Source: Prevotella sp. (lineage in GTDB: Bacteria; Bacteroidota; Bacteroidia; Bacteroidales; Bacteroidaceae). From it: DNA of 49,213 nucleotides. A program made the position numbers and the translations under genes. Under the pieces are notes generated by a model. It had not been told where the DNA came from, did no database searches, and was given only the letters and a program-made list of their open reading frames with translations. Shown here in pieces: positions 7,769-15,502 of this stretch. The stretch covers positions 1-49,213 of the forward strand of contig JAFRPY010000090.1 in NCBI GenBank assembly GCA_017428925.1, given 5' to 3'. Every line of letters starts with the position of its first letter. Within the stretch, counting starts at the first letter, position 1.

Positions 7769-9552
7769 TTCAGTTTGTTGAACTTACTGTTTTTCTCGAT
7801 GGTCCAGTCCTTACGTTTTGAGATGAGGCAGTTCTTGCCCTTGAACATCTTGGCGGCCTCTTTGTCGCCCTTCAACTGCCACTGCAGCCAAGCCAGTGCA
7901 ACAACTGTGAATTCGCCACCGTGAGGTTCACGATAGGTACCGCCGTGACCAACGGGGAAGTTGGTGGCGCAGGCAGGCACATGGCTGATGCGGTGGAAGT
8001 CGTCCATGCCATTTTCGTAGGCAATGTCGGTCTTACCGCCCAGGATGTAGATAACAGGAGTATGGATTTCGTTCAGCTTCTCCTTTGGTGGCATGGGCAT
8101 TCCTCCCACGGCCTGCGAGGCGTTCTGCTGGTTGAAGAGTCCGCTGTTGCAGATCATCAGCGACGTGATGCGCGGGTCGGCGCAGTTGAAGAGCGTCTGC
8201 AGTCCGCCGCACGACATACCAGCCACACAGATGTTATTCACGTCAATCTTCTGATAGTAGGCCGACTGCGGGTTGGCATTCTGGGCAATTACCCAGTCAA
8301 TGCTCTCTATCTGCTGCTGAGTGGTCGACATCGGGCCGCGATAAGGCTCGTCGTCCATGGGAATATAGCCCGTGGCCACGACGATGAAACCATGCGAGGC
8401 AATCTCGTTCAGGAACTTATAATGCTCCCAGGGCGAATTGGTGCAGGCACCGTTACCCCATACCAGCACGGGCAAGGAATTATTGGCGTCGAATTTCGTC
8501 AGATCCTGGGGCACAAAGACGGTGTGGGCAGTCAGACTGCTCTCCTCTTTCATCACAGCCTTGAAGGGGCCTGTTCCGCCATCTTCCACGATGCGCGACC
8601 TGCCTTGACGGGCCGTATTCAGGAAGTTCACCATCTTCTGCAGGTTCTCCTCGGCATACATTCCCATGCCATGACCACCCTCGGGCACGAACGTGGCTTC
8701 GGTCTCCACACCGGCAGCCTTCAGCAACTCAAAGAATTTCTTTCCCTGGCAGCAAGGCACCACATTGTCTTTCTCGCCATGGAAGATGATGACGGGCGGG
8801 TCGTTGCTGTCGATATACGTCACGGCACTCAGGCTCACGTACTTGTCGGGCTCCTGTGCGAGTTTCGAACCCAGCAGCACGTCCTCCGGGCTGTTGTCGC
8901 CCATTTGCATGTGCTCGCCGCAGTCCATTGCCGTCAGGTCAACCGGTCCCGACCAGTCGCAGGCTGCATTCACGCTGCTGCTCTCCTGCAGGTAGTCACC
9001 CACCGATCCCTCCAGGTCGATGTCCACCGTGCCCACCTTGGTCTGCTTCATGCCGCTGGTGGTGGCAGCCGTCGACGCCAGGTGGCCGCCCGAAGAGAAA
9101 CCCGAGGTGGCGATAAACGAAGTGTCGAACTTATACCTCGCCGCCTCGCCACGAACGAAACGGATTACGGCACGGATGTCATGCAGCTGAGCTGGCCACT
9201 TGGCGTCCATGCTCGAACGGTGGTTGGGGCACACCACGGCATAGCCAGCATCCAGCAGTGCCTTGACGATGGTACCAAGGTCGGCCATGCCCTTGCTGTT
9301 GTTGCTGAACCACGCGCTGCCGTAGATGTGGATCACCACGGGATAACTTTCTTTCTCCTGCTTGGGCAGGTAGATGTCGCAGGTGTGAAACGCCTGGTTG
9401 TCGCCGGCATAGTTCACGTCCTTCCACTCTTGAGAGGTTTCCAGTTTCACTTGGGGCTTCTGAAAACCGCCGAAGCCCCCTGCCGGCTGTGCTTCCATAC
9501 ACAAGGTGCAACCGAGTAACAAAACTGATAATAAAGCCTTTTTCATTTTCAT
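7765..9552 (-). CDS. Tandem alpha/beta-hydrolase (esterase) fusion, exported
   Basis: A protein of 595 residues from ATG 9552 (MKMKKALLSV); this start sits about 35 bp after a promoter, whereas the longer frame would start inside it. A signal peptide ends near MEAQ; a lipobox LLGC at residue 15 is a possible alternative. Hydrolase domain 1 (about 40-325) has the oxyanion region HIYGSAWF, nucleophile motif GFSSG (S153), acid HGEKD and histidine EGGHGMG, as in BD-FAE/acetyl-esterase types. Domain 2 (about 355-570) has VWGNGACTNSPW, nucleophile GMSCG, acid GKTD and histidine GHGG, as in dienelactone or cutinase-like hydrolases. Deacylation of polysaccharide or a xenobiotic ester is plausible; the substrate is not predictable. 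It is co-transcribed with the regulator through an ATGA overlap. Confidence 0.8.
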   Translation of the reverse strand: MKMKKALLSVLLLGCTLCMEAQPAGGFGGFQKPQVKLETSQEWKDVNYAGDNQAFHTCDIYLPKQEKESYPVVIHIYGSAWFSNNSKGMADLGTIVKALLDAGYAVVCPNHRSSMDAKWPAQLHDIRAVIRFVRGEAARYKFDTSFIATSGFSSGGHLASTAATTSGMKQTKVGTVDIDLEGSVGDYLQESSSVNAACDWSGPVDLTAMDCGEHMQMGDNSPEDVLLGSKLAQEPDKYVSLSAVTYIDSNDPPVIIFHGEKDNVVPCCQGKKFFELLKAAGVETEATFVPEGGHGMGMYAEENLQKMVNFLNTARQGRSRIVEDGGTGPFKAVMKEESSLTAHTVFVPQDLTKFDANNSLPVLVWGNGACTNSPWEHYKFLNEIASHGFIVVATGYIPMDDEPYRGPMSTTQQQIESIDWVIAQNANPQSAYYQKIDVNNICVAGMSCGGLQTLFNCADPRITSLMICNSGLFNQQNASQAVGGMPMPPKEKLNEIHTPVIYILGGKTDIAYENGMDDFHRISHVPACATNFPVGHGGTYREPHGGEFTVVALAWLQWQLKGDKEAAKMFKGKNCLISKRKDWTIEKNSKFNKLK

Positions 9553-9591
9553 AAAATCTTTACCCTTAACTATTAACGAAATAATTCTCGG

Positions 9592-9622
9592 CAAAGTTAG
9601 TGCAAATGAGCGGAAAAACCAA
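9592..9622 (-). promoter_or_regulatory. Bacteroidetes promoter for the esterase-regulator operon
   Basis: On the minus strand TTG (9620-9622) is followed after 20 bp by TAACTTTG (9592-9599), matching TTG-N19/20-TAnnTTTG. The predicted transcript start near 9585 leaves a leader of about 33 nt to the ATG at 9552. Confidence 0.75.
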
Positions 9623-9709
9623 AATATTTTTTGTTTTTTCCCGAATGCAGCCTAACTTCATGGCTCGAAGAGACATAAAGTTACGATTTAGTGAGCGAAA
9701 AACCAAATT

Positions 9710-11770
9710 TTATTTAAGTTTTTCCTTCAATTGTTGCAGTTCTTGATTAAAATTGTAGTAGCCGTTCAGGCGGAGATCATCGCGCACGCGGCGGCAGTCG
9801 GGGGTGATGGTCTCATAGTGGGGGATGCCGTTGAAGTGGAAGAGTTCCTGCATACGGCTAAAGTCGTTGTTGGTGATGCAGATGGTCACCTCGTCGGCCA
9901 GCCATTCCTTGACGTATTGATGATAGGCATCGCTGCCCTCGGCCGTACGTTCCCCGGCAATGAAAATCAGTTTCACATCGTCGCGCTTGGCAATCTCGGC
10001 ACGCAGACTCTTGCTGCTCTGAATGGCAGCTTTGCATGGCCCGCAACCCATGCCCCAGAAATCAATGACGAGATAACGCCCAGGATATTTGGCACAAAGC
10101 GAGCGGATGAGCTCGGCAGAAGCGTTGTCGGCAGACAGCGGTGTGGAGAGTTCCGTCTGCGACATCTTGTAGGCATAGAACGCCTCCGCCTTCTGGTGGA
10201 TGTAAGGATTAGAGAAGACACCGAGATAGAGAGGCATCATTCTGCTTGGTGTCTGAATGGTGGCTGCTCCCTCTTCGCGTTCGGCAACTGTCAACGTCGT
10301 GTCGGCAAGAATTTTGGGAATGGCAGTCTCATTGCTGCGCCAAATGTTGAACGAGCTGGTCATGTCCTTATAAATGCACATTTGTGCCATGAAGTTATCT
10401 CCTTCGCTGCCCATCAGTTCGCGGTAGGCCAAAATACCGTTCGAAAGTATCTTCTTATCGGTTTCCACGTTATTCTCATATCCGCCATTCTCGTCGAGAA
10501 GCCCTTCATACTGAAGACTCCTGACGGGCCTGGCATACTGAATGCGGTTGAGCGTGATGGGGTATTGGCTGCATGTCAGCAGCAGTGGGTTTTCGAAATC
10601 CACACGGTGCAGTGCTTGGTAGTTTTTCATCTGGCGTAGCCCCTGCCACTCCACGCTGTCGAGAATCACCTGATGATACCCACCGTCGCGCTCCTCATAT
10701 TTCATGACGGCATCCTCATGATAGGAGGCATAGTTCATCACGGCGTAAGCAAAGTTCACCTGCAAATTGGCCAGTGCCAATTGCATCTCCTGTGGCGTGA
10801 AATGGCTGCGGCGACTCTCCATCTGCAAACGATAGAGCATATTCTGCCACGTGCGCTCCGTCACCTCGGGGACTTCGCTGAATTTGCCCTTGAACATGTG
10901 CAAGGGGTAAGCAATATCCCACAAATCCAGGCTCGACTTCAGCCACCGTTCCACATCCTTACTGCTGCCATTATTATAACAGCACTCATACCGGCCTTGC
11001 TCGTTGGGACGGATAGTGATGTCGATGGTCTCGCCGGGGCGGGCATAGAAGGGAATTTCGTTGAACCCCACCTTTGTCTCTCTGCAGAAGAATTTGTTGC
11101 AAACGGGATAACTGGCCTGGAACTTCTTTTCGAACGTGCCGTCGGCAGCAATGTCGAACACCAGTGTGGCAGCGTCCTTTTCGAACACGTCTTCATAGTA
11201 GCACTCCATCGACGTGAAGCCGAACTTCTCTGCATCATAGCCCTCTATGCGGCCACGGATGGTAATAGTGTCGGTCTTGAACCAGTCGGCTGGCACCTGA
11301 TAGGGATTGGCATCAGACAACTGCTGTAGCGTCGGGGCCTTTATCTTATACCTCTTGTCGTGTATGCCCAGCAGCATGAAGGCACCCTTCACGTCGCCTT
11401 CTATGAAGTCGAACATCTGCACCCGTTTCGGCATCGGCTGGAAGTGCATCGTAAAGTCAATCGTTCCACTCTCTGGCGATTGCACCCACGTGTCGGTGGC
11501 CAGTCCTTCACACGAACGCAGCGGATATCGGTTGCCGTCCTCGTCCATCAGGTAACTCGAACTGACAAAGCGGAAATACTGTCCTTTCGGGTACGCCATC
11601 GTAAAGAGCACGGTGGTCGCCGTATCCCTCATGATTACTTGGCGCGCTTTCAGTTCGCCGTTTACATTCACGCAGGCCATAGCCTCCGGAGCCTTGATGG
11701 TTTTAAATGTCTTTGCGCTTCCTGCCACTGCGACGAGGGCGAGGAAAAGTGTAATGATAGTTTTATTCAT
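9710..11770 (-). CDS. Exported protein with C-terminal TlpA-like thioredoxin domain
   Basis: A protein of 686 residues from ATG 11770, which gives the signal peptide MNKTIITLFLALVAVAGSAK and lies behind a TAACTTTG box. Residues about 25-145 form a domain (YLMDEDGNRYPL, FTMHFQPMP, FDFIEGDVKGAF) that is shared with two proteins of the neighbouring ECF cluster. A long central region follows, with a possible DUF4369-like beta part and then helical sequence. The C-terminal thioredoxin domain has the active site WGMGCGPCK near residue 577. The family reduces disulfides in periplasmic proteins; the partner is unknown. Unlike the cluster members it has its own promoter with the TGTCAG box, so it may belong to the winged-helix regulon. 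Confidence 0.75.
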   Translation of the reverse strand: MNKTIITLFLALVAVAGSAKTFKTIKAPEAMACVNVNGELKARQVIMRDTATTVLFTMAYPKGQYFRFVSSSYLMDEDGNRYPLRSCEGLATDTWVQSPESGTIDFTMHFQPMPKRVQMFDFIEGDVKGAFMLLGIHDKRYKIKAPTLQQLSDANPYQVPADWFKTDTITIRGRIEGYDAEKFGFTSMECYYEDVFEKDAATLVFDIAADGTFEKKFQASYPVCNKFFCRETKVGFNEIPFYARPGETIDITIRPNEQGRYECCYNNGSSKDVERWLKSSLDLWDIAYPLHMFKGKFSEVPEVTERTWQNMLYRLQMESRRSHFTPQEMQLALANLQVNFAYAVMNYASYHEDAVMKYEERDGGYHQVILDSVEWQGLRQMKNYQALHRVDFENPLLLTCSQYPITLNRIQYARPVRSLQYEGLLDENGGYENNVETDKKILSNGILAYRELMGSEGDNFMAQMCIYKDMTSSFNIWRSNETAIPKILADTTLTVAEREEGAATIQTPSRMMPLYLGVFSNPYIHQKAEAFYAYKMSQTELSTPLSADNASAELIRSLCAKYPGRYLVIDFWGMGCGPCKAAIQSSKSLRAEIAKRDDVKLIFIAGERTAEGSDAYHQYVKEWLADEVTICITNNDFSRMQELFHFNGIPHYETITPDCRRVRDDLRLNGYYNFNQELQQLKEKLK

Positions 11771-11793
11771 GTTTGATTTGACTTTTCTGGCAA

Positions 11794-11850
11794 CAAAGTT
11801 ACGTCTTGATTTTTGTATCATGAAATTTAAAACCTGACATTTGTCTGACA
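11794..11850 (-). promoter_or_regulatory. Promoter box plus TGTCAG operator of the 686-residue thioredoxin gene
   Basis: TAACTTTG (11794-11801, minus strand) is a good -7 box without a -33 TTG. The box TGTCAGACAAATGTCAGG at 11833-11850 is identical over 18 bp to 6929-6946. The gap between box and -7 element is 31 bp at both loci. Confidence 0.65.
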
Positions 11851-11900
11851 TTTCATTTCTTTAACCTGAATTCTTAGTTGTTAAGATGAGAAGCGCAAAC

Positions 11901-11928
11901 GCATGGGACGCATCGCTGCGGCCCATGC
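11901..11928. terminator. Stem-loop between two minus-strand genes
   Basis: GCATGGG (11901-11907) pairs with CCCATGC (11922-11928). It lies downstream of the ECF module 1 operon, which ends at 11973, and upstream of the next promoter. There is no clear T-run, so a Rho-independent role is uncertain. Confidence 0.35.
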
Positions 11929-11972
11929 TGCTTCCCGGGGATGACCTAAAAAATAAGAGTAGTTCGTGGTCG

Positions 11973-13355
11973 TTACAACTTCGACATATCGTTCAGATAC
12001 TTTTCTATCTGGCTGGTGATGTACTTCTGTAGTTTCTCTGCGTTATTGGTAAATCTCGCTTCGCTATTTCTCAACTCGTTGATTATCTGGTTCTGCTCTC
12101 CGTATATTTTCAGAATCGTCTTATATAAATCCACAGACACATGAACGTCTTTCGCAATTTTTACAAGTTCCTTGATGTGCGAGTCAAGCTTCTTGTTCTT
12201 GTTGATAATCAGCTTATAGAGCATATCCACCCGGTCTCTGCTAGATAGGGTAGAGGGGGATTGCGATTCGTTCTTTATTTGCTGATAGTATTCATAGATC
12301 ATCTCCATGTCGTCATTAATGGCGTTTTTTATGATTTCTCCCTTTTCCATCTGCTCTTGCGTCAAGGACTTTCTCCACTCATCAGCGGTTTCCAGGCTAT
12401 CTATCTTTTCGAGGGGTGTAATCAGGCTCTTTCCAGAAAGCCGACCTACCCGTTGCTCATAGGCCACGTCATCGTCATAGTAGCCATTATGAACGGTTAT
12501 ATGATAGGTTTCACCTGGTACAAAGTCGAGGTCAATCCATGCGGAGCATAGCGAACCATCGGGGAAGATGCAGCGCAGACGGCCCACGCAGGGATGGTCG
12601 AGTTCGGTTTGCCATTCAAATCGCTTGTTCACAACGGGCACACAAGCCACGTATTCATTGTCGCCAAGGGCATTAAGAGCTTCGTGCGTGTTGGCAATGT
12701 AGATATTGTAGAGCGAGTCCTTGATGTTCTCGTCCACCCGTCCCTCAATCTTGAACATCCGCTTACTGCTCTCCACGTTCTTGGTATAGAGGTCTGGGCG
12801 CAGCGAGGAAATGCCATAGATGGTGCCTTTGGCTTCAACACCGAGATCGTCCGTCTCCCACACGATGGCGTAAACGTCGCGCAGCTGGGGGTTCTCCAGG
12901 TTCTTCGCTGCCAGATACCACATCTCCTGCGTCGGCTTCGTCCGGATAGGCAAGGTCGAGCTGCGCTGTCCGTCGGCAGAAACGACCTTTATGTCGAACT
13001 GCTGGGTGTTGCCGGGTAGTAGGTGCAGAATCTGATAGCTGAACGGTTCGTCGTCCATAAACACCCGGTCGATGGTCTTCAGTTCATCGACGAGGCAGCT
13101 GAAGCGTGTGATGCGTTCGGCCGACTCGATGAGGCCAGTGTTCGGATTCTTCAGAACGGAATAGGTTTGGCCCTTCCTCATGCCAAACTTGTCTCGAATG
13201 CCTCTGAGCAGACGGAACACGCGGAGCGGATACTGATACTCCTTGTTCATCTTGACGGTAAGGTCGTATTTCTCCTGTGTTTTAGACTTTGATTGTGCCA
13301 GTGTCGGCACGGCTGCATTGCTGACGATGAGCAGCATGATAATGATGCGTTTCAT
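11973..13355 (-). CDS. Hypothetical exported protein of ECF module 1
   Basis: A protein of 460 residues with signal peptide MKRIIIMLLIVSNAAVPTLAQ. It is not recognised as a named family. The middle part (about 90-300) looks beta-rich with a segment KIEGRVDENIKDSLYNIYI, reminiscent of the DUF4369 start seen in Bacteroidetes thioredoxin proteins, but there is no thioredoxin domain and no CxxC. The C-terminal 130 residues are highly charged and helical, likely coiled coil. It follows the anti-sigma gene by 25 bp, in third place of the sigma, anti-sigma and exported-protein order, the same position as the gene at 18753-19907. A periplasmic partner or target of this sigma module is inferred. Confidence 0.6.
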   Translation of the reverse strand: MKRIIIMLLIVSNAAVPTLAQSKSKTQEKYDLTVKMNKEYQYPLRVFRLLRGIRDKFGMRKGQTYSVLKNPNTGLIESAERITRFSCLVDELKTIDRVFMDDEPFSYQILHLLPGNTQQFDIKVVSADGQRSSTLPIRTKPTQEMWYLAAKNLENPQLRDVYAIVWETDDLGVEAKGTIYGISSLRPDLYTKNVESSKRMFKIEGRVDENIKDSLYNIYIANTHEALNALGDNEYVACVPVVNKRFEWQTELDHPCVGRLRCIFPDGSLCSAWIDLDFVPGETYHITVHNGYYDDDVAYEQRVGRLSGKSLITPLEKIDSLETADEWRKSLTQEQMEKGEIIKNAINDDMEMIYEYYQQIKNESQSPSTLSSRDRVDMLYKLIINKNKKLDSHIKELVKIAKDVHVSVDLYKTILKIYGEQNQIINELRNSEARFTNNAEKLQKYITSQIEKYLNDMSKL

Positions 13356-13380
13356 ATTCTATCAATTCGTTGTTGTTAAA

Positions 13381-14025
13381 TCACTGCTGTGCCATTTGTT
13401 CCAAGTTGTATTTCGCAATTTCCAGTTCCAATTGCACCCACTTCACGTAGGCATCGTCGGCCTGCTTCTTCAGGAGTGCGATTTCTTCCGGCGTGTAATG
13501 ATAGTTCTCCGGGCGTGTAATGGGGATGTCGCGCTCAGTCAGCACGGCGGGCTGCTGTTCCGGCTGCGGGCAAGGCGCTACAGTGGTAACCGCTTCTGTC
13601 GATGGAAGTGAATCTTTCCTTTGAGCCGTTTCCCTTCTGAGTTTCTTCTTTGGCTTGCTTTTTGCAACTGCCACGGCCTTTGGCGCTTCCGTTATGTCTG
13701 CTTTCGGTAGCGGAGCATCCGCTTTGGTTTCTTTCTGAACCACGACTGGCTTGCGGGGCATCACCTCGTCGCGGTTTTCCCTTGACAGCATTAATGTCAC
13801 GCCTATACCTATGATGACGAGCAGGAAAGCGGCAGCGGCCATCCATCGAATTCTCTTGGTTCTCCCCTCCCTTGGGGAGGGGGTGGGGGTGGGCTTTTTT
13901 AATCGCTTCATCAGCCGTTCGTTCAGACCGGCAGGCATCGGTGGCTGCTTCTGCTCACGGCGGCGGATGGCTTCGCGCAGGTTGTCGTCGCCTTGTAGCA
14001 TGGTGTAGATATCGTTCTCGTTCAT
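13381..14025 (-). CDS. Single-pass membrane anti-sigma-like protein (ECF module 1)
   Basis: A protein of 214 residues. The cytoplasmic N-terminus (1-60) precedes one TM helix at about 61-80 (WMAAAAFLLVIIGIGVTLML) and a Lys/Pro-rich periplasmic stalk, ending with an amphipathic helix EEIALLKKQADDAYVKW. The ATG overlaps the sigma stop (ATGA), the usual mark of a sigma/anti-sigma pair. No zinc-binding HxxxCxxC motif is present, so it is not a classical ZAS anti-sigma; the call rests on position and topology. A palindromic element (13862-13894) inserts residues PTPTPSPREG just before the TM helix. Confidence 0.65.
   Translation of the reverse strand: MNENDIYTMLQGDDNLREAIRRREQKQPPMPAGLNERLMKRLKKPTPTPSPREGRTKRIRWMAAAAFLLVIIGIGVTLMLSRENRDEVMPRKPVVVQKETKADAPLPKADITEAPKAVAVAKSKPKKKLRRETAQRKDSLPSTEAVTTVAPCPQPEQQPAVLTERDIPITRPENYHYTPEEIALLKKQADDAYVKWVQLELEIAKYNLEQMAQQ
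13862..13894. repeat. Family A palindromic element inside an anti-sigma gene
   Basis: CTCCCCTCCC-tt-GGGGAGGGGG is followed by the characteristic TGGGGGTGGGC arm. It is in frame in the gene at 13381-14025 and encodes PTPTPSPREG at residues 45-54. Confidence 0.8.
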
Positions 14026-14570
14026 GGATGCATGGCTTTTATCATTTTGTAGAGTTTCTTGCGTATCCGGCTCAGTTGCGAGCCTACGGTAGAGGGGATG
14101 GAGCCAGTGACGTATGCAATGTCGGCGAGGCTCATGTTGTCGTAGTAGAACATGGTGATGACGGCCTGTTCGTGGGGAGGGAGCATCTCCAAGGCTTCTT
14201 CAAGTGCTTGGACGGTGTGGCTGTCGGTAGTTTCATCTTCAAGTGTTTCATCGAGGCTGTTGAGTCCCAGGTTATGCTCGTCCATATAGACGATGTCGGG
14301 TTGGCGGCGGCGCACGAAGTTGACTGACTCATTGTAGGCAATGCGGCAGAGCCATGTGGCGAGCGAAGCCTTCCGGCTATCGTAGCCGCCGATGCCTCGC
14401 AAGGCCTTGACAAACACATCCTGCCAGACTTCCTCGGCATCCTCCTGCCGCTCCACGATGCGGTGCACCAAACGGAATACGGCGGGGCCGTAGCCGTTCA
14501 CTAACCGTTGGCAGGCGGTGCGGTCACCCTTTCGCAGTTGCCCGATGAACAGATCTGTCGTTTGTTCCAT
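14022..14570 (-). CDS. ECF-type RNA polymerase sigma factor (module 1)
   Basis: A protein of 182 residues, normal for ECF sigma factors. Region 2 is visible as ERQEDAEEVWQDVFVKALRG and the -10-binding stretch SLATWLCRIAYNESVNFVRRR. After a short acidic linker comes region 4, LPPHEQAVITMFYYDNMSL-ADIAYVTG-VGSQLSRIRKKLYK, a helix-turn-helix. It heads an operon with the overlapping anti-sigma gene and the exported protein at 11973. Upstream it shares the motif TTTTTC-N10-GTATA with the second sigma gene, consistent with autoregulation. Confidence 0.9.
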   Translation of the reverse strand: MEQTTDLFIGQLRKGDRTACQRLVNGYGPAVFRLVHRIVERQEDAEEVWQDVFVKALRGIGGYDSRKASLATWLCRIAYNESVNFVRRRQPDIVYMDEHNLGLNSLDETLEDETTDSHTVQALEEALEMLPPHEQAVITMFYYDNMSLADIAYVTGSIPSTVGSQLSRIRKKLYKMIKAMHP

Positions 14571-14576
14571 GATGCT

Positions 14577-14609
14577 CTTCTATCTATATATACACACAAG
14601 GCGGAAAAA
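14577..14609 (-). promoter_or_regulatory. Motif shared upstream of both ECF sigma genes (copy 1)
   Basis: Reading on the minus strand: TTTTTC (14604-14609), 10 bp, GTATA (14589-14593), 6 bp, TAGAAG (14577-14582), with the ATG at 14570. The second sigma gene has the same blocks with the same 10-bp gap. This may be an autoregulated ECF promoter or an operator. Confidence 0.45.
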
Positions 14610-14771
14610 CATTGCATGATTCCGGAACTTTTTTCTTGTATCTTAGTTACCCCAAGAACTCAAAGTTGTTATTTCAAAGAGACATTGCGGATGATGAAGG
14701 CACCATGAACAATAGATTTCTTGTTTATAAAATATTTTTTTGTTTAGAATGATTATTTTGAATTATTTTTG

Positions 14772-14779
14772 TATCTTTG
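14772..14779 (+). promoter_or_regulatory. -7 box of the toxin-antitoxin operon
   Basis: TATCTTTG matches TAnnTTTG. The ATG at 14806 lies 26 bp downstream. A -33 TTG at the usual spacing is not evident. The box supports the shorter antitoxin start. Confidence 0.55.
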
Positions 14780-14805
14780 CCCTCGAGAACAAAAAGATTA
14801 CGATC

Positions 14806-15069
14806 ATGACGCAGATATTAGTAACATTAAACGAGGATGCGACAACGCTGCATGTACGCAAGGCCATTGAGTTGCTTCGCGGTGTAGCATCAACTACTGT
14901 GTTCAAGACCAAGGATGAGCCCGACAAAAAGACGCTCCGCCAGCAGGCATACGTGAAGAAGTCGCTCGAAAGAGCGTTTGACGAGATGAAGCAGGCTCGT
15001 CGTGAAGGTCGCAAACTACAGAGTGCTGACGATTTCATCAAGGAACTGGAAGCAGAAGAAGCCGTATGA
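14806..15069 (+). CDS. Antitoxin of a type II toxin-antitoxin pair
   Basis: An 87-residue protein starting MTQILVTLNEDA; an upstream in-frame ATG at 14740 would start before the promoter box and is rejected. The N-terminal part is short and beta-like and the rest is helical and charged (AYVKKSLERAFDEMKQARREG), ending SADDFIKELE. That arrangement fits a DNA-binding or dimerising N-terminus followed by a toxin-wrapping tail. The stop overlaps the next ATG (ATGA). The pair is on the opposite strand from the two ECF modules and sits between them. The exact antitoxin family was not recognised. Confidence 0.7.
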   Translation: MTQILVTLNEDATTLHVRKAIELLRGVASTTVFKTKDEPDKKTLRQQAYVKKSLERAFDEMKQARREGRKLQSADDFIKELEAEEAV

Positions 15070-15407
15070 AAGTTGAGATTGTCTTGGGTGATGAATTTAA
15101 GCGCCAGTTCAAACGCCTTGCCAAAAAGTATCCGTCGTTGAAAGATGATTTTATCACCTTCAAACAGGAACTGATAGAAAAACCCTTTCAAGGATCCGAT
15201 TTGGGTAGTGGTACCCGGAAGGTGCGCATGGCCGTTGCTTCGAAAGGGAAAGGCAAGAGCGGAGGTGCTCGTGTTATCACATTCAATGTCATTCAGCACG
15301 AAGATGACTCTACAGAGATTACATTGCTTACAATTTATGACAAAGGCGAAATCTCCAGTGTGACAGATAAGTATATAAAATGGCTCGTCTCGCTTATCAG
15401 CGGATAA
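15066..15407 (+). CDS. RelE/ParE-superfamily toxin
   Basis: A protein of 113 residues with the RelE/ParE fold pattern: FKRQFKRLAKKYPSLKDDF, a basic helix pair, then GTRKVRMAV, GGARVITFNV, ITLLTIYDKGE and a C-terminal helix DKYIKWLVS. Members usually cleave ribosome-bound mRNA; a few of the same fold poison gyrase. The conserved core R-KGK-GGARVI resembles the HigB/RelE-type proteins of Bacteroidetes. It overlaps the antitoxin by 4 bp, and a strong stem-loop follows the gene. Confidence 0.8.
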   Translation: MKVEIVLGDEFKRQFKRLAKKYPSLKDDFITFKQELIEKPFQGSDLGSGTRKVRMAVASKGKGKSGGARVITFNVIQHEDDSTEITLLTIYDKGEISSVTDKYIKWLVSLISG

Positions 15408-15428
15408 TGTAAACAATCCACCATATAC

Positions 15429-15460
15429 CATCCCTCTCCCCCTCGCTGGCGAGAGGGATG
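15429..15460. terminator. Stem-loop between convergent toxin and thioredoxin genes
   Basis: CATCCCTCTC (15429-15438) pairs perfectly with GAGAGGGATG (15451-15460), followed on the plus strand by TTTCGTTTTG. It is probably the terminator of the toxin-antitoxin operon. The stem resembles the family A palindromes. Confidence 0.7.
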
Positions 15461-15502
15461 TTTCGTTTTGGCGATATGGTGTCAGTCGTTTCATTTACGT
15501 TC

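Noticed and set aside
7921-9519. 532-codon open frame on the plus strand
   Set aside because: It is antisense to the tandem esterase, which has clear signal peptide, catalytic motifs and promoter; the antisense protein has no recognisable domain and is Arg/His/Val-rich as expected of a shadow frame.
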